In this document: one piece after another, positions 24,014 to 32,785 of the stretch | Position numbering within the stretch: position 1 is the stretch's first letter | How the letters are laid out: every line of letters begins with the position of its first letter | Origin: Limosilactobacillus ingluviei DSM 15946 | Lineage (GTDB): Bacteria; Bacillota; Bacilli; Lactobacillales; Lactobacillaceae | Assembly (NCBI RefSeq): GCF_001435775.1 | Contig: NZ_AZFK01000005.1 | Location: forward strand, 1 to 64,000 | Reading direction: 5' to 3' | Length of the DNA: 64,000 nt | Made by a program: the position numbers and the translations under genes | The notes under the pieces: model-generated | What the model was told of the DNA's origin: nothing | Databases searched by the model: none | Seen by the model: only the letters and a program-made list of their open reading frames with translations

Positions 24014-26338
24014 CTACAACTTGTTGAAATTAAGTCGCTGATCTGGACTGATTTTTAGACCATAGAAAAATCGACCGTAAGTTAACCTTTTGTACCTATA
24101 CTTCTTCTTCATCTCACGACTAAACTTTTGCTTGCTCATCAGATACTCGTTAGACTCAAGCGCCCATTCCTTGTATTTATTAAACAGATCGCCAGCTGGA
24201 GCGGTATAGTTGGTGCCAACTTCGCAGTTTTCGGCAACAAACAGTTCCAGTACGTCCATTTCAGTACGGTATTCTTCACGTTCGTTCATAATCGCTTGCG
24301 GAGGTTCCAAGCCTTCGCGCTGCCAGTACAACGCCCCTTGGACAATCCAGTTTAGGATTCCGGCACTTTCTCGCTCCAACTTATACTTAAGATCTTTGTC
24401 GACGTCTTCTTTAGCGACTTGGTGCTTAAACGGGATTAAAATCAGCCGTCGCCAGATCCCATCATCAGTCCCACGAATCAGTGGCTTATGGTTAGTCGCC
24501 ATCCACAACTTAAATTGGGGTTCAAACTCAAATTCTTTCCCATACAGGTGGCGAGCGACCATCCGGTCCCCACCGCTCATCTGCTTAACCAAACTCTCAT
24601 TCAACCGACTGCCTTCGTCTGATTCGCTGGAAATTACCATCCGGGCACCTTCTAAACGAGCCACGTCTGAATTAGCCGCACCACTACTACTGCGTTTAAC
24701 CATGATCGTTTCGGCGTTCATCTGCTTGGCATAGGATCCTAGCACGTCAGCGATCGTGTTGATAAAGATTGACTTCCCATTCCGCCCGTTACCGTACAGG
24801 ATGAACATTACCTGTTCTTTGGTCGATCCGGTCGCAGAATACCCCACTGCTTTGTGGATGTAGTGGATCAGTTCTTCGTTGCCTTCAAACGTTTCTTGCA
24901 AGAACGCTTCCCATTCCGGGGCGTCAATCGATTCGGTGTACTCAGCTTCGGCCTGACGAGAAAACATCTTCTCCCGATCGTGGTCGTGTAGTACGCCAGA
25001 ACTGAGATCAACGTACCCGGAAACGGTATTTAACAGCATTTGTTCCTTGTCGAAATCACCGTGCTGGACCGCAACATGGTGCTGCACTTCGTCGAGCATA
25101 TTTTTCTTCGACTTATTGCTACGGGACTTCTTTTTAAACTGCTCCCACTTTTTCAAGTAGTCTTCTTTGTCACTTTTGACCTCCGGTGGAATTTTGACTT
25201 TTTCATCTTCCATCGCCATGATCGTCAAATCGCCTAACTGCTCTACTTGACCCCGTTTGTCCTGCTCCCAATAGGAACCGTTGTAAACGAACCAAGTCTT
25301 ATCAATGTAGGAATATTTAACGATCTTGCCAAAATTATCCAAGAACCGCTGGGCGTTACCCATATCGTCCCAGGAACAAGGTTGCTTAGGCTTCTCCTTG
25401 TGCTTATCAAGAAAACTTAAGTCATAGTTAAAAGTCGGTTTATCACGGGGGCTAAAGACGTTCTGCGTTTCGGCAATGGCTTTATTAAGCAAGCCAATCC
25501 CGTACGTCGTTTGCCCGTGCTTCTCATCATATTTAGACCGCATCAGACTGGATATGCGAAAGATCCGGTCCATCTGCCCGAAGTCACGGCCAGTCCAGAA
25601 GGCTAGGTCATTAGCAAAGGCTAAATCTGCTTCCGATTGCGAACTGTAGAACGGTTCCCAGCCGCCTTCCATGAAAAACCGGAACCGTTGCCCGTTTGAT
25701 GACCGTTCCGCTCGCTGGATCACTTCATCATCGCTAAGATTATTCGTTAATGTTAGTGGCTGCTGGCGTTCGGGAAATTCAACGACTTTCTCACCTTGGA
25801 AATAGTGGTCATAGAGCTGTTGCATCTCGTCGTCATTCAACGATTGGATCCCTCTCTCATCGTGGACGACGTGCCCGGTGAGGGCGAAGAAACGGCCTGA
25901 TTGATAAATTTCAAAGTTACCTTTTCGCCGTCGCTTGCCGGGTAATTTTCCTTTGAAGATTGCGTGGATTCCTTCGCCAGACATTGAAATTTCCATATAA
26001 GTGTCTTTAGTTAGCTCCTGGGCCTTATTGATGAAATTTTCCGGATCGGAATCACCGGCCGCCACTTTTTCTAGTTCATCGGCCACATGGTCAATATCCA
26101 AGCCAACGTAGCCATTGGCAAAGTAGAAAGCTAAACCGTCAGCATTTGGATACTTGTCCAGCGCTCGCAACGCTGTGTCAAAATCAGACCAAGTGGATTG
26201 GTCATTTGACTTACCCGGGCCGCCTGTCCATGGGTCAACGGGGATCTTGTTGTACTTCCCCCGCGCTTCGACCCATTCACGGTGAAAACAGCCCCATTGG
26301 GTTAATTTCTTTAATTCGTTTGGAATTTTCTCGTACAT
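24014..26338 (-). CDS. Phage primase-helicase (prim-pol + SF3/D5-like helicase)
   Basis: 774 residues. The N-terminal ~190 residues contain prim-pol motifs: LDIDHV (metal ligands), SMSGEGIHAIF and FFALTGH. The middle includes a D5_N-like region; the helicase core has Walker A FILYGNGRNGKS near residue 515, then ISSESDEG and a KLWMATNHKP sensor-like motif. Such proteins prime and unwind DNA for phage replication. Start ATG has AAGGAG upstream. Confidence 0.92.
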   Translation of the reverse strand: MYEKIPNELKKLTQWGCFHREWVEARGKYNKIPVDPWTGGPGKSNDQSTWSDFDTALRALDKYPNADGLAFYFANGYVGLDIDHVADELEKVAAGDSDPENFINKAQELTKDTYMEISMSGEGIHAIFKGKLPGKRRRKGNFEIYQSGRFFALTGHVVHDERGIQSLNDDEMQQLYDHYFQGEKVVEFPERQQPLTLTNNLSDDEVIQRAERSSNGQRFRFFMEGGWEPFYSSQSEADLAFANDLAFWTGRDFGQMDRIFRISSLMRSKYDEKHGQTTYGIGLLNKAIAETQNVFSPRDKPTFNYDLSFLDKHKEKPKQPCSWDDMGNAQRFLDNFGKIVKYSYIDKTWFVYNGSYWEQDKRGQVEQLGDLTIMAMEDEKVKIPPEVKSDKEDYLKKWEQFKKKSRSNKSKKNMLDEVQHHVAVQHGDFDKEQMLLNTVSGYVDLSSGVLHDHDREKMFSRQAEAEYTESIDAPEWEAFLQETFEGNEELIHYIHKAVGYSATGSTKEQVMFILYGNGRNGKSIFINTIADVLGSYAKQMNAETIMVKRSSSGAANSDVARLEGARMVISSESDEGSRLNESLVKQMSGGDRMVARHLYGKEFEFEPQFKLWMATNHKPLIRGTDDGIWRRLILIPFKHQVAKEDVDKDLKYKLERESAGILNWIVQGALYWQREGLEPPQAIMNEREEYRTEMDVLELFVAENCEVGTNYTAPAGDLFNKYKEWALESNEYLMSKQKFSREMKKKYRYKRLTYGRFFYGLKISPDQRLNFNKL

Positions 26339-26393
26339 CGCTCAACTCCTTAATGGGCCTCTCACCCATTCGGTGAACCGGACACTGCCGTAG

Positions 26394-26729
26394 TTACCAG
26401 GGCTCTAAATATTGCTTGTAGAATACATACCCAACTTCATTATCTTTATTATTTTGTAAAGACCATATCTTTAAGATTTCATACTCTGGTGTAGCTTTAT
26501 CTGACAGCAGACGCGGAGAAGTAAATCTTTCATCGAACCACTTAAAAAGCGATATTTTCCCATTGTTTGGTTGCCAATCCATTTCTGCCACGCCATAGCA
26601 GAACGTCCGTTTATACTCACAAGTAACTTGCGGTTCACCACCAAATAGTGCGACTTGAAGATTGTCCACATAGTATCCCTTAGGACAAGCTTCTTTCAGT
26701 TTGTTAATTTGTTGTTGGATAGTTTGCAT
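26394..26729 (-). CDS. Phage protein, unknown function
   Basis: 111 residues (MQTIQQQINKLKEACPKGYY). Placed between DUF669 and primase genes; mostly beta with aromatic residues (RTFCYGVAEMDWQPNNG). No family recognised. Confidence 0.55.
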   Translation of the reverse strand: MQTIQQQINKLKEACPKGYYVDNLQVALFGGEPQVTCEYKRTFCYGVAEMDWQPNNGKISLFKWFDERFTSPRLLSDKATPEYEILKIWSLQNNKDNEVGYVFYKQYLEPW

Positions 26730-26741
26730 CTTGTATCCCTC

Positions 26742-27299
26742 TTAGAATGGCACGTTTTCGACCGGTTGCGGTTGTCCTGCAAACGGCATTGCCCCATTGC
26801 TTGGCGTCGACTGGTTTGCAGGCGCCATCCCCTTCTTCCATTGGTGAGCCACTTGTGGGAACTTTGATGGTTGCCAGTCCCATGGTGCTGGCCGGTTAAC
26901 TTTAGTCGTCGTCCCGTTATAAGTATTGTCAGTCACCTTAATGTGCATCCGCACCGGCTTCCCCTGCATGATGGCAAAGAAATCTTCCATCGTATTAATC
27001 GGCGTACCTTCCGGAATTCCAGCAGCCTTTAAGAAATACATCAAGTTATTGTTGTCGTACTGTTGGGTTTCCCGCCGCTTCCATTCATCGACCCAGAGGT
27101 GTTGATTGTGATACTTACCATTCGTTTCCGGTAAGGCTTGGTCTAAGTCATTTCGGACAATCAGATCAAAGTGCAATGATTCTGAGCCGCCCTTCGTCGC
27201 TTGTTCTTGGACGTCTTCAATCACAAATTCGTAATCGCCTTCTGGCAACGGACCGTAAGAGTTGCTGGTGTTTGAGTAATCAGTAGTTAAAAATGGCAT
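26742..27299 (-). CDS. DUF669 family phage protein
   Basis: 185 residues. The opening SNTSNSYGPLPEGDYEFVIE, the K-G-x-E-S-L-H-F-D-L strand and a disordered C-terminus ending in PVENVPF match DUF669 proteins, always encoded beside Sak4-like and helicase genes. The OB-like core and acidic-aromatic tail suggest a single-strand DNA binding role, but this is inference. Confidence 0.85.
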   Translation of the reverse strand: MPFLTTDYSNTSNSYGPLPEGDYEFVIEDVQEQATKGGSESLHFDLIVRNDLDQALPETNGKYHNQHLWVDEWKRRETQQYDNNNLMYFLKAAGIPEGTPINTMEDFFAIMQGKPVRMHIKVTDNTYNGTTTKVNRPAPWDWQPSKFPQVAHQWKKGMAPANQSTPSNGAMPFAGQPQPVENVPF

Positions 27300-27314
27300 A
27301 ATTTAAATTCCTTT

Positions 27315-28658
27315 CTATTTTGCCCAGCCGCGTGCTTTCATTTGGTACCACACCCAGCCAGGTTTGTATCCCTTGGCTTTGGCATATTCCCGTAGTTCAG
27401 CTGGCGTGCTGAGTTCGCTTGGTTTCTTAGTGACTAAATAGTTAACACGAGTTGGCTGGAAATTTTTAAGTTCTACCAGCTCGGCTTGCTTCTCGATTTT
27501 GATTGACTGTTTTTCAACTTCGATTTTGCGCCCACAGATTGGACACTTAGTACAGCTTGCTGGGATTACGGCATAGCATTCCATGCAAGTTCGGACTGCT
27601 GGGCCAGAACTATCACCATGGCCACGTTTTTTCTTGATCCGGTCTTCCAGCGTCCACTCCCGATCGGCATTCGGTAGACCAAAGCGTTCGAAGTTTGAGA
27701 CCTGGTCAATGATGATCGCCTGCTTGTGTGGACGATACCGCATCGACCGCATCGCTTGTTGAATATACAAGACCAATGATTGAGTTGGCCGCAGCATGAC
27801 CACGCAAGCGCAATCTGGCACGTTAAAGCCTTCTGATACCAGGTCCACATTGCATAGCACTTTGATCTTTCCGGCTTTAAAATCACTCATAATCTGTTCG
27901 CGTTCTTTGGCTGGTGTGTGACTATCAGCATGGACAGCGGCAATGCCGGCATCGCAAAACGCTTGAGCGATTTTTTCGCTGAACCAAATTGCATGACAAT
28001 AGATGATTGTTTTTTGCCCTTGGGCCTTGTCCTGCCAAGTTTTAACGACATCACCATAAATGATCCGCTTCGCAAATTCGTCCATCGATGAACTAGTAAA
28101 ATCACCAGTCGATGATCGTTTCAGCATGCTTTGATCAGCTTGGTAGCCATACATCGTGAATGGTGCCAGGTAATGATGATCAATCAGCCATGGCACGGTT
28201 GGTCCCTCGATCAGATCGTCGTAAACATCTTTAAAACCTTTGCCTGACAATCGCCATGGCGTCGCCGTAAATCCTAACCGTGGCACATCATGGTAGTAGT
28301 CGTAAATAGTCCGATAAGTTTTAGCTAAAGCGTGGTGCGTTTCGTCAGTAATGATTAGGGAGGGGCGAGGCAGTTTACCTAACCGATTTTTAATTCGCCC
28401 AACTGTCATAATTGTAGTGTGCTTAAGGTCGATCCCGTCTTGCTGGAAAGTTTCGCGGATTTGGTCCACCAATTCTTTCCGGTGCACGGTAAACATGACA
28501 TGACCACCCTTAGCAACCACTAGCCGGGCAATCTCCGCGATTACTACCGACTTTCCCGATCCCGCTGGGCTGACTAGCAACACCGATTGATGACCAGCCG
28601 CCATTGACTGCCGAGCCCGATTAATCAGGTCTAATTGGTAAGGATACGGATTAAACAC
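27315..28658 (-). CDS. SF2 DEAD/DEAH-box helicase
   Basis: 447 residues from the GTG at 28658 (VFNPYPYQLDLI read as Met), preceded by AGGTGAGG; a longer start runs into the upstream gene. Motif I SPAGSGKSVV, Ia, motif II ITDETHHA (DETH), motif III FTATPWR, and motif VI RPTQS with QQAMRSMR are seen. A zinc-ribbon with C-x2-C pairs (CMEC, CPIC) follows at about residue 355-385. It probably unwinds DNA during phage replication or recombination together with the Sak4-like protein, which it overlaps. Confidence 0.9.
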   Translation of the reverse strand: MFNPYPYQLDLINRARQSMAAGHQSVLLVSPAGSGKSVVIAEIARLVVAKGGHVMFTVHRKELVDQIRETFQQDGIDLKHTTIMTVGRIKNRLGKLPRPSLIITDETHHALAKTYRTIYDYYHDVPRLGFTATPWRLSGKGFKDVYDDLIEGPTVPWLIDHHYLAPFTMYGYQADQSMLKRSSTGDFTSSSMDEFAKRIIYGDVVKTWQDKAQGQKTIIYCHAIWFSEKIAQAFCDAGIAAVHADSHTPAKEREQIMSDFKAGKIKVLCNVDLVSEGFNVPDCACVVMLRPTQSLVLYIQQAMRSMRYRPHKQAIIIDQVSNFERFGLPNADREWTLEDRIKKKRGHGDSSGPAVRTCMECYAVIPASCTKCPICGRKIEVEKQSIKIEKQAELVELKNFQPTRVNYLVTKKPSELSTPAELREYAKAKGYKPGWVWYQMKARGWAK

Positions 28659-29328
28659 TATCCTCACCTTCAAACTTAAATAGATCTTCTACTTTGCAGA
28701 CCTTGCGATGATCAAGACGGTTCTTGGCATACATGCTATTGTCACCTTCAAGTACGATGTATCGTGACCCATCTTCCGCTTTGACAATTAGTCGGCCCAC
28801 AACATCGCATAGCCCCATAACCACATTGCGGACAGAATCTCTTAAATCTGGGCTAAATTGGTTAAATTGTTGTCCGCTGGGAAGAATAATAGAAGTGGTA
28901 GATTCCCATGCCGTTACATATACGTTAAGCGGCATGTCAAAGATCCACTCAATAAAACGAAGAAAATAGTTTTTCCATTGTGCAAAGTGCTGAATTTCAT
29001 TGCTAATCCCGTTTTTGCTTTCTCGTCCCCGTTCTTGCAACCAGATATTGCTAAAGTTAGAGATATCATCAAGAACTAGATTGTCGTACTGGGACGGATC
29101 AAAACTACGAGTCCATTCTTCTAAGTCTTCGATCGGTGTTCGTGCATTAACTTGCCACGCTCCAGCAACCTTTCCGGCCAAAACTTTATATGATTTCGAA
29201 AATGCGAGGACATACGTTTTACCGCTTAGGTTAGCGGCAATTGAGGTCTTACCTCTCCCTTGCTGACCATAAATCAGAATTCGCCAATCTCCATACCTAC
29301 TTAACTTTTCTACATCCACTGATGGCAT
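28651..29328 (-). CDS. Sak4-like recombination ATPase (AAA_24)
   Basis: 225 residues. Walker A YGQQGRGKTS near residue 20, Walker B NLVLDDIS near 82, and the phage nucleotide-binding protein architecture of Sak4 single-strand annealing proteins. Neighbours (DUF669, helicase, Gp157) are the standard Sak4 set. It probably pairs with the DUF669 protein in homologous recombination. Confidence 0.82.
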   Translation of the reverse strand: MPSVDVEKLSRYGDWRILIYGQQGRGKTSIAANLSGKTYVLAFSKSYKVLAGKVAGAWQVNARTPIEDLEEWTRSFDPSQYDNLVLDDISNFSNIWLQERGRESKNGISNEIQHFAQWKNYFLRFIEWIFDMPLNVYVTAWESTTSIILPSGQQFNQFSPDLRDSVRNVVMGLCDVVGRLIVKAEDGSRYIVLEGDNSMYAKNRLDHRKVCKVEDLFKFEGEDSV

Positions 29329-29364
29329 TTGATCACCTCGCTAATTTTCATCGCGTTCTTCCAA

Positions 29365-29844
29365 TCATTTGATCACCACTGATCGGTTATCTTTTAGGTG
29401 CGCCCCAGGCACGGTTTCACCGGACTTGAGGGCCTTATAGATACCCGCTTTATCGCCTACGACTTCGGTTTTTGTTACCTTGTAGTCATCCGGTAAGCTG
29501 TCAAAATCATCAATTACCGTGGACGCCTTGAAGTTCCGGACGCTCAGCAGGTGATTGTCGGTTTCGACCTTTTTGATCCCGGCATTGTCTAACTCAGTCG
29601 TTAGGTATTGCTTCAGCCATTGGGCCCGTTGCAGGTCTGCCTTGGCGGATTCGTTCCAGTCCTTAGCCTTAGCTTTCTTACGTTCAGCACTGGACCGGAG
29701 TTCGTCGATCACACTGGCAATTCCGTCAGTTTTGATTTCGATCTCGTCTTTGATCGCATCTAACGTATCGACGACTGCTTGTGGGTCTAGGTCTTCACGT
29801 TCCAGCAGCTCTTTATAGGCATTGCTTAATTCGTATAATTTCAC
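29365..29844 (-). CDS. Siphovirus Gp157 family protein
   Basis: 159 residues from GTG 29844 (MKLYELSNAYKELLE). The start fits the family's usual beginning, shares GTGA with the preceding gene's stop and has GGGGTGG upstream; another GTG is 9 bases earlier. Long coiled coil followed by a beta C-terminus. Gp157 proteins were linked to phage resistance in Streptococcus thermophilus phage Sfi21; the molecular role is unclear. Confidence 0.85.
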   Translation of the reverse strand: MKLYELSNAYKELLEREDLDPQAVVDTLDAIKDEIEIKTDGIASVIDELRSSAERKKAKAKDWNESAKADLQRAQWLKQYLTTELDNAGIKKVETDNHLLSVRNFKASTVIDDFDSLPDDYKVTKTEVVGDKAGIYKALKSGETVPGAHLKDNRSVVIK

Positions 29845-29990
29845 TTTTGCCACCCCATTACTTTGTTTAACTCGTCACCCCAGTAATCCAGGCGGCGGAA
29901 ATACTCGCCACACTGGTCCAAGGTGATCCGTGGTGCCCGGCTCTTAATTAAGTGGATTTGCCGCCGGATTGTCAGAATCTGCTCGTCCAT
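29841..29990 (-). CDS. 49-residue phage protein, unknown function
   Basis: MDEQILTIRRQIHLIKS start and VMGWQK end. No family known. It overlaps the gene upstream by 47 bases and the Gp157 gene by 4. The size is too short for many gene finders, but the chain of overlaps supports it. Its ribosome-binding site is weak. Confidence 0.5.
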   Translation of the reverse strand: MDEQILTIRRQIHLIKSRAPRITLDQCGEYFRRLDYWGDELNKVMGWQK

Positions 29991-30189
29991 AGTGTTGCAC
30001 CGCCTCCTGTTCAAACTGTTTGGCCATCACAACCAATTCTTCGGCTTGGACTTTAAAGTCGTGGGCCAACTTAAAGTATTCTTCCGCCGTCATCGTGCTA
30101 ACGTGGGCCCGATCGAGTTTGGCACTCATCAGGACCGCTTTATATGCCAACAGGCGCCGCAAACGGCTTTCGTTTTCGTTCAATTGCAT
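29944..30189 (-). CDS. Small helical phage protein, unknown function
   Basis: 81 residues from ATG 30189 (MQLNENESRLRRLL), with CGAGGTGAT upstream. Predicted as two helices with charged heptads (TMTAEEYFKLAHDFKVQAEE). Not recognised. Confidence 0.55.
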   Translation of the reverse strand: MQLNENESRLRRLLAYKAVLMSAKLDRAHVSTMTAEEYFKLAHDFKVQAEELVVMAKQFEQEAVQHYGRADSDNPAANPLN

Positions 30190-30226
30190 GGTATAATCAC
30201 CTCGTAGATTGTTTATTTGAAGGATC

Positions 30227-30436
30227 CTAGTGGCCGCTAGGGTCCTTTTCTTTTTCCGGGCCGAAGAAGCCAAGCTTTTCAGCCCAGGGACTGAGTACAT
30301 AAGCCAGATCAAATCCCATCAAGGGACACCAGGCAAAGATCGCCAGGATTCCCCAAATGGTGGTGTGGCCCATCATCCACGCCCAGGTAAGTTCGGCTCC
30401 CAACGCCGTATAGAGTGCTGCTTTAATTGGTTTCAT
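30227..30436 (-). CDS. Small phage membrane protein
   Basis: 69 residues from ATG 30436 (MKPIKAALYTALG), with GAGGAGAAC upstream. Two hydrophobic segments around residues 6-24 and 28-48 with Trp-rich WAWMMGHTTIWGI between. Unknown role in the early region. Confidence 0.6.
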   Translation of the reverse strand: MKPIKAALYTALGAELTWAWMMGHTTIWGILAIFAWCPLMGFDLAYVLSPWAEKLGFFGPEKEKDPSGH

Positions 30437-30519
30437 TGTTGTTCTCCTCATCAATCGTTTTTAAGGTTTTTCGGATCACTTCACGTTCCAGAGCGTAAAG
30501 TAATTAAGAATACCATTGT

Positions 30520-30759
30520 CTATTCCTCCTCCCTAAGGTGTGGATCCAGCAGTTTCTTTCGCCGTTTCTCCGACATAAATCGGAGAAATGCTTGCCATTT
30601 ATCCTCATCAACAAACGTCCGCTTACCAGTCGGGCAGATAATAGCATCTCGATATTCGGGATAAGTTCGGCATTCATCTGCCCAGGCATAAAACGTCTTG
30701 TCCTTAATGCCATAATCGACGCAAATTTCTGAAACCGCCTTCCACGAATTCGCCATCAT
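30520..30759 (-). CDS. Helix-turn-helix phage regulatory protein
   Basis: 79 residues from ATG 30759 (MMANSWKAVSEICVDYG), spaced 8 from GGGAGG. A helix-turn-helix of the excisionase/MerR kind is suggested by AVSEICVDYGIKDKTFYAWADE. It lies next to the Cro-like gene. A role in early regulation or excision is plausible but not shown. Confidence 0.6.
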   Translation of the reverse strand: MMANSWKAVSEICVDYGIKDKTFYAWADECRTYPEYRDAIICPTGKRTFVDEDKWQAFLRFMSEKRRKKLLDPHLREEE

Positions 30760-30773
30760 GGTCATCACCTCCC

Positions 30774-30800
30774 AAGTTGTTCTTTTCGCAACTTAAGTTG
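30774..30800. promoter_or_regulatory. Repressor operator-like sites after cro
   Basis: AAGTTG, 9 bases, CAACTT at 30774-30794, and the perfect palindrome CAACTTAAGTTG at 30789-30800. The first has the same sequence arms and spacer as the site at 31076-31096 in the main switch region. Confidence 0.6.
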
Positions 30801-31010
30801 TTAAGAAAAATCGCTAACTTGCATGTGTAAAGCTTTTGCAATTAACGATGCTTCGGAATAGTAAAAATCTTTGCCATTAATACGATTGAGCTTCTGATTA
30901 AAGGTACTTCGGTTAACCTTAATCAGGTCAGCCAACTCAGCTTGGGTCTTTCCCTGGCGTTTCATTTCTACCATTAATCCATAATATGGTTCGGCTTTTT
31001 CCCTAACCAC
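30801..31010 (-). CDS. Cro-like XRE repressor
   Basis: 69 residues, GTG start with GGGGTGAG upstream. A classic helix-turn-helix: GKTQAELADLIKVNRSTFNQKLN. First gene of the early operon and divergent from the CI-like gene, so it is the Cro equivalent that commits to lytic growth. The strong minus-strand promoter at 31062-31090 drives it. Confidence 0.82.
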   Translation of the reverse strand: MVREKAEPYYGLMVEMKRQGKTQAELADLIKVNRSTFNQKLNRINGKDFYYSEASLIAKALHMQVSDFS

Positions 31011-31030
31011 AGTCTCACCCCTTTCGTCTT

Positions 31031-31134
31031 GTTGCGTAATCGCAACTTGATTACGTGTATTATAGTACCCCCTTCAAGTTGCGGTGTCAACAACTTATGT
31101 TGGATTTTTCCAAAAAATGTTGCTAAAAAGCAAC
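31031..31134. promoter_or_regulatory. Operators of the genetic switch
   Basis: Three inverted repeats: GTTGCG TAAT CGCAAC at 31031-31046, AAGTTG N9 CAACTT at 31076-31096, and GTTGC TAAAAA GCAAC at 31119-31134. The second overlaps the -35 of the early promoter, the third the -35 of the repressor promoter, so one repressor can control both. Confidence 0.75.
31062..31090 (-). promoter_or_regulatory. Early lytic promoter (PR-like)
   Basis: On the minus strand TTGACA (31085-31090) and TACTAT (31062-31067) with a 17-base spacer. It drives the Cro-like gene and the early operon. Confidence 0.8.
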
Positions 31135-31148
31135 GAAAACACTATAAT
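31120..31148 (+). promoter_or_regulatory. Repressor maintenance promoter
   Basis: TTGCTA (31120-31125) and TATAAT (31143-31148) with a 17-base spacer. AAGGGGTG before the repressor ATG at 31176. Confidence 0.78.
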
Positions 31149-31175
31149 AAAGGCATATGCAAGGGGTGAAAAATT

Positions 31176-31517
31176 ATGTCTTTAGGCACGAAAATAAAAG
31201 AGCTAAGAACCGAACACAAGCTAACATTAGAGGAAATGGCCAATCAATTGAATGCCAAGAATCCTAGCTCTAACTTCAATAAAGGACGCCTGTCTAAGTG
31301 GGAACACGATACGGATGAACCACGTCTCTCTTCATTAAAACAGGTTGCTGATTTATTTGATGTCAGCATTGATTATTTCTTCGATGGTAAAGAGTCTAGT
31401 AAGGAAGAAAATGAAGCTGCTGATGTTATTGCCGCTCATATTGACGATGACACACCAGAATCAGAGCGTGAGCAAATCATCAATTTTATCGAGAACCTGA
31501 AAAAGGCTCGGAAGTAA
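31176..31517 (+). CDS. CI-like XRE repressor
   Basis: 113 residues. Helix-turn-helix at about 5-60 with LTLEEMANQLNAK and GRLSKWEHDTDEPRL; the rest is acidic and short, without a LexA-like peptidase domain. Such short repressors are usually inactivated by the metalloprotease-like partner encoded next, here at 31527. Maintains lysogeny by binding the GTTG...CAAC operators. Confidence 0.88.
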   Translation: MSLGTKIKELRTEHKLTLEEMANQLNAKNPSSNFNKGRLSKWEHDTDEPRLSSLKQVADLFDVSIDYFFDGKESSKEENEAADVIAAHIDDDTPESEREQIINFIENLKKARK

Positions 31518-31526
31518 GGCGATAGT

Positions 31527-31988
31527 ATGAATAATTTTGAAGCGTTGGCAGCTTCTCGGCCTCAACTCAACATTATTATCAGCAAAGAAATGCCGAAGTC
31601 ACTGGGCGGCTTGACCTTTATCCGCGACATTTATATCAACCATAATCGAAGCGACAGAGAAAAATACGAGATTTTGCAGGAAGAGTTAGCCCACTATGAC
31701 TACACTGTGGGCGATATTTCTTCTTATTCTTCTGAAGCAGATAGAAAGCAGGAAGCTCTGGCCCGGTCAAAGGCAATGGAACGATCGGTCACGCTTAAAG
31801 GGCTAATCCACTGTTACTTTAACCACGTGTGGTCGTTAGAGGAAGTTGCGGATTACTTTGGCGTTACTGAGAAGTACGTTCAGCAAGCTATCCAGAATTA
31901 CCGCAATAAGTATGGCCTGGTTTTCCGTTACAATGGCTACTATTTTGACCTGCGGAACGCAATCAATATCAGTAAAGTGAAGGAGTAA
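31527..31988 (+). CDS. ImmA/IrrE-family protein
   Basis: 153 residues. The metal-site region reads EELAHYDYTVGDISSY followed by DRKQEALARSKAME, the ImmA/IrrE zinc metallopeptidase pattern in a variant form. C-terminal WSLEEVADYFGVTEKYV looks like a helix-turn-helix. Next to the repressor with 9 bases between, it probably cleaves it on DNA damage, as ImmA does in ICEBs1. Confidence 0.82.
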   Translation: MNNFEALAASRPQLNIIISKEMPKSLGGLTFIRDIYINHNRSDREKYEILQEELAHYDYTVGDISSYSSEADRKQEALARSKAMERSVTLKGLIHCYFNHVWSLEEVADYFGVTEKYVQQAIQNYRNKYGLVFRYNGYYFDLRNAINISKVKE

Positions 31989-31991
31989 GCC

Positions 31992-32753
31992 ATGGGATTA
32001 TTTAATTTATTTCGTCATCGCAAAAAAGGTTCATCAGATACAGCTAAAAATGAACTCGAAAAACGTTATAAGGATAAGGGTTATAATACAATTCCTTATA
32101 TAGAAAATAACGATGCAGATTTCGTGATTAGCCACAGTGAATTAAATGTTGGTGTTCCGAAACAGTATATGGAGCCTATCAATTTTGGCGATTTTTCATT
32201 ATTGCGCGGAGAAATTATTGCCTTATGGTGGCTTAACAATCCACGCACGAATAAAAGCCGTACTCCAAAATATTTTTCGAGAGATTATGGAATTAATTTA
32301 ACTGACTCCTTAGATAAACTAGAGAAACTCAATCTTATAGACAGCAATAAAAAATTAACGCCCAAAGGACTTAGTTTATTAAAATCACAAAATCAGATCG
32401 TTATGGAACATCGAGCCGTTAAAAGTTATTTTTCAGATGGATCTATTCATTATGATTTTAGCAAACTATTAAAAGGTGAAGAAAAGAAAAAAGCTATGTT
32501 AAACGATCGTCTTTATTGGTTTGATAGGTCTTTGAAAAATGGGATCAATAATGGTTACAGATTTTATAAATGGCAGGCAATGAAAAATTGCTGCGATAAA
32601 TGTAAAAAGGCTAGTTTGAAAGATAACGGATACGGACCTGGAATTTATGATTACAAGCAAGCGAAAGCATTAAGAAACATTATTCATTACGATTGTCGAT
32701 GCTCATTATCTGAAACTTGGGTTGACGGGCAAAATAACAATCTAATTAAATAA
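31992..32753 (+). CDS. Lysogeny-module protein with SAP-like segment and head-protein-like zinc motif
   Basis: 253 residues. The middle (RDYGINLTDSLDKLEKLNLI and LTPKGLSLLK) resembles SAP-like segments of prophage proteins. The C-terminal part (about 200-245) has C-x2-C, KDNGYGPGIYD and HYDCRCSLSET, closely like the zinc-ribbon of this phage's own minor head protein (C-x2-C, KDNGWGPGIYK, HPNCRCAISET). The gene directly follows the ImmA-like gene in the same transcript. Function unknown; interference with head assembly is only speculation. Confidence 0.65.
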   Translation: MGLFNLFRHRKKGSSDTAKNELEKRYKDKGYNTIPYIENNDADFVISHSELNVGVPKQYMEPINFGDFSLLRGEIIALWWLNNPRTNKSRTPKYFSRDYGINLTDSLDKLEKLNLIDSNKKLTPKGLSLLKSQNQIVMEHRAVKSYFSDGSIHYDFSKLLKGEEKKKAMLNDRLYWFDRSLKNGINNGYRFYKWQAMKNCCDKCKKASLKDNGYGPGIYDYKQAKALRNIIHYDCRCSLSETWVDGQNNNLIK

Positions 32754-32785
32754 CAGGCTGAATAAATTAGTCAGGAGATTCATTA

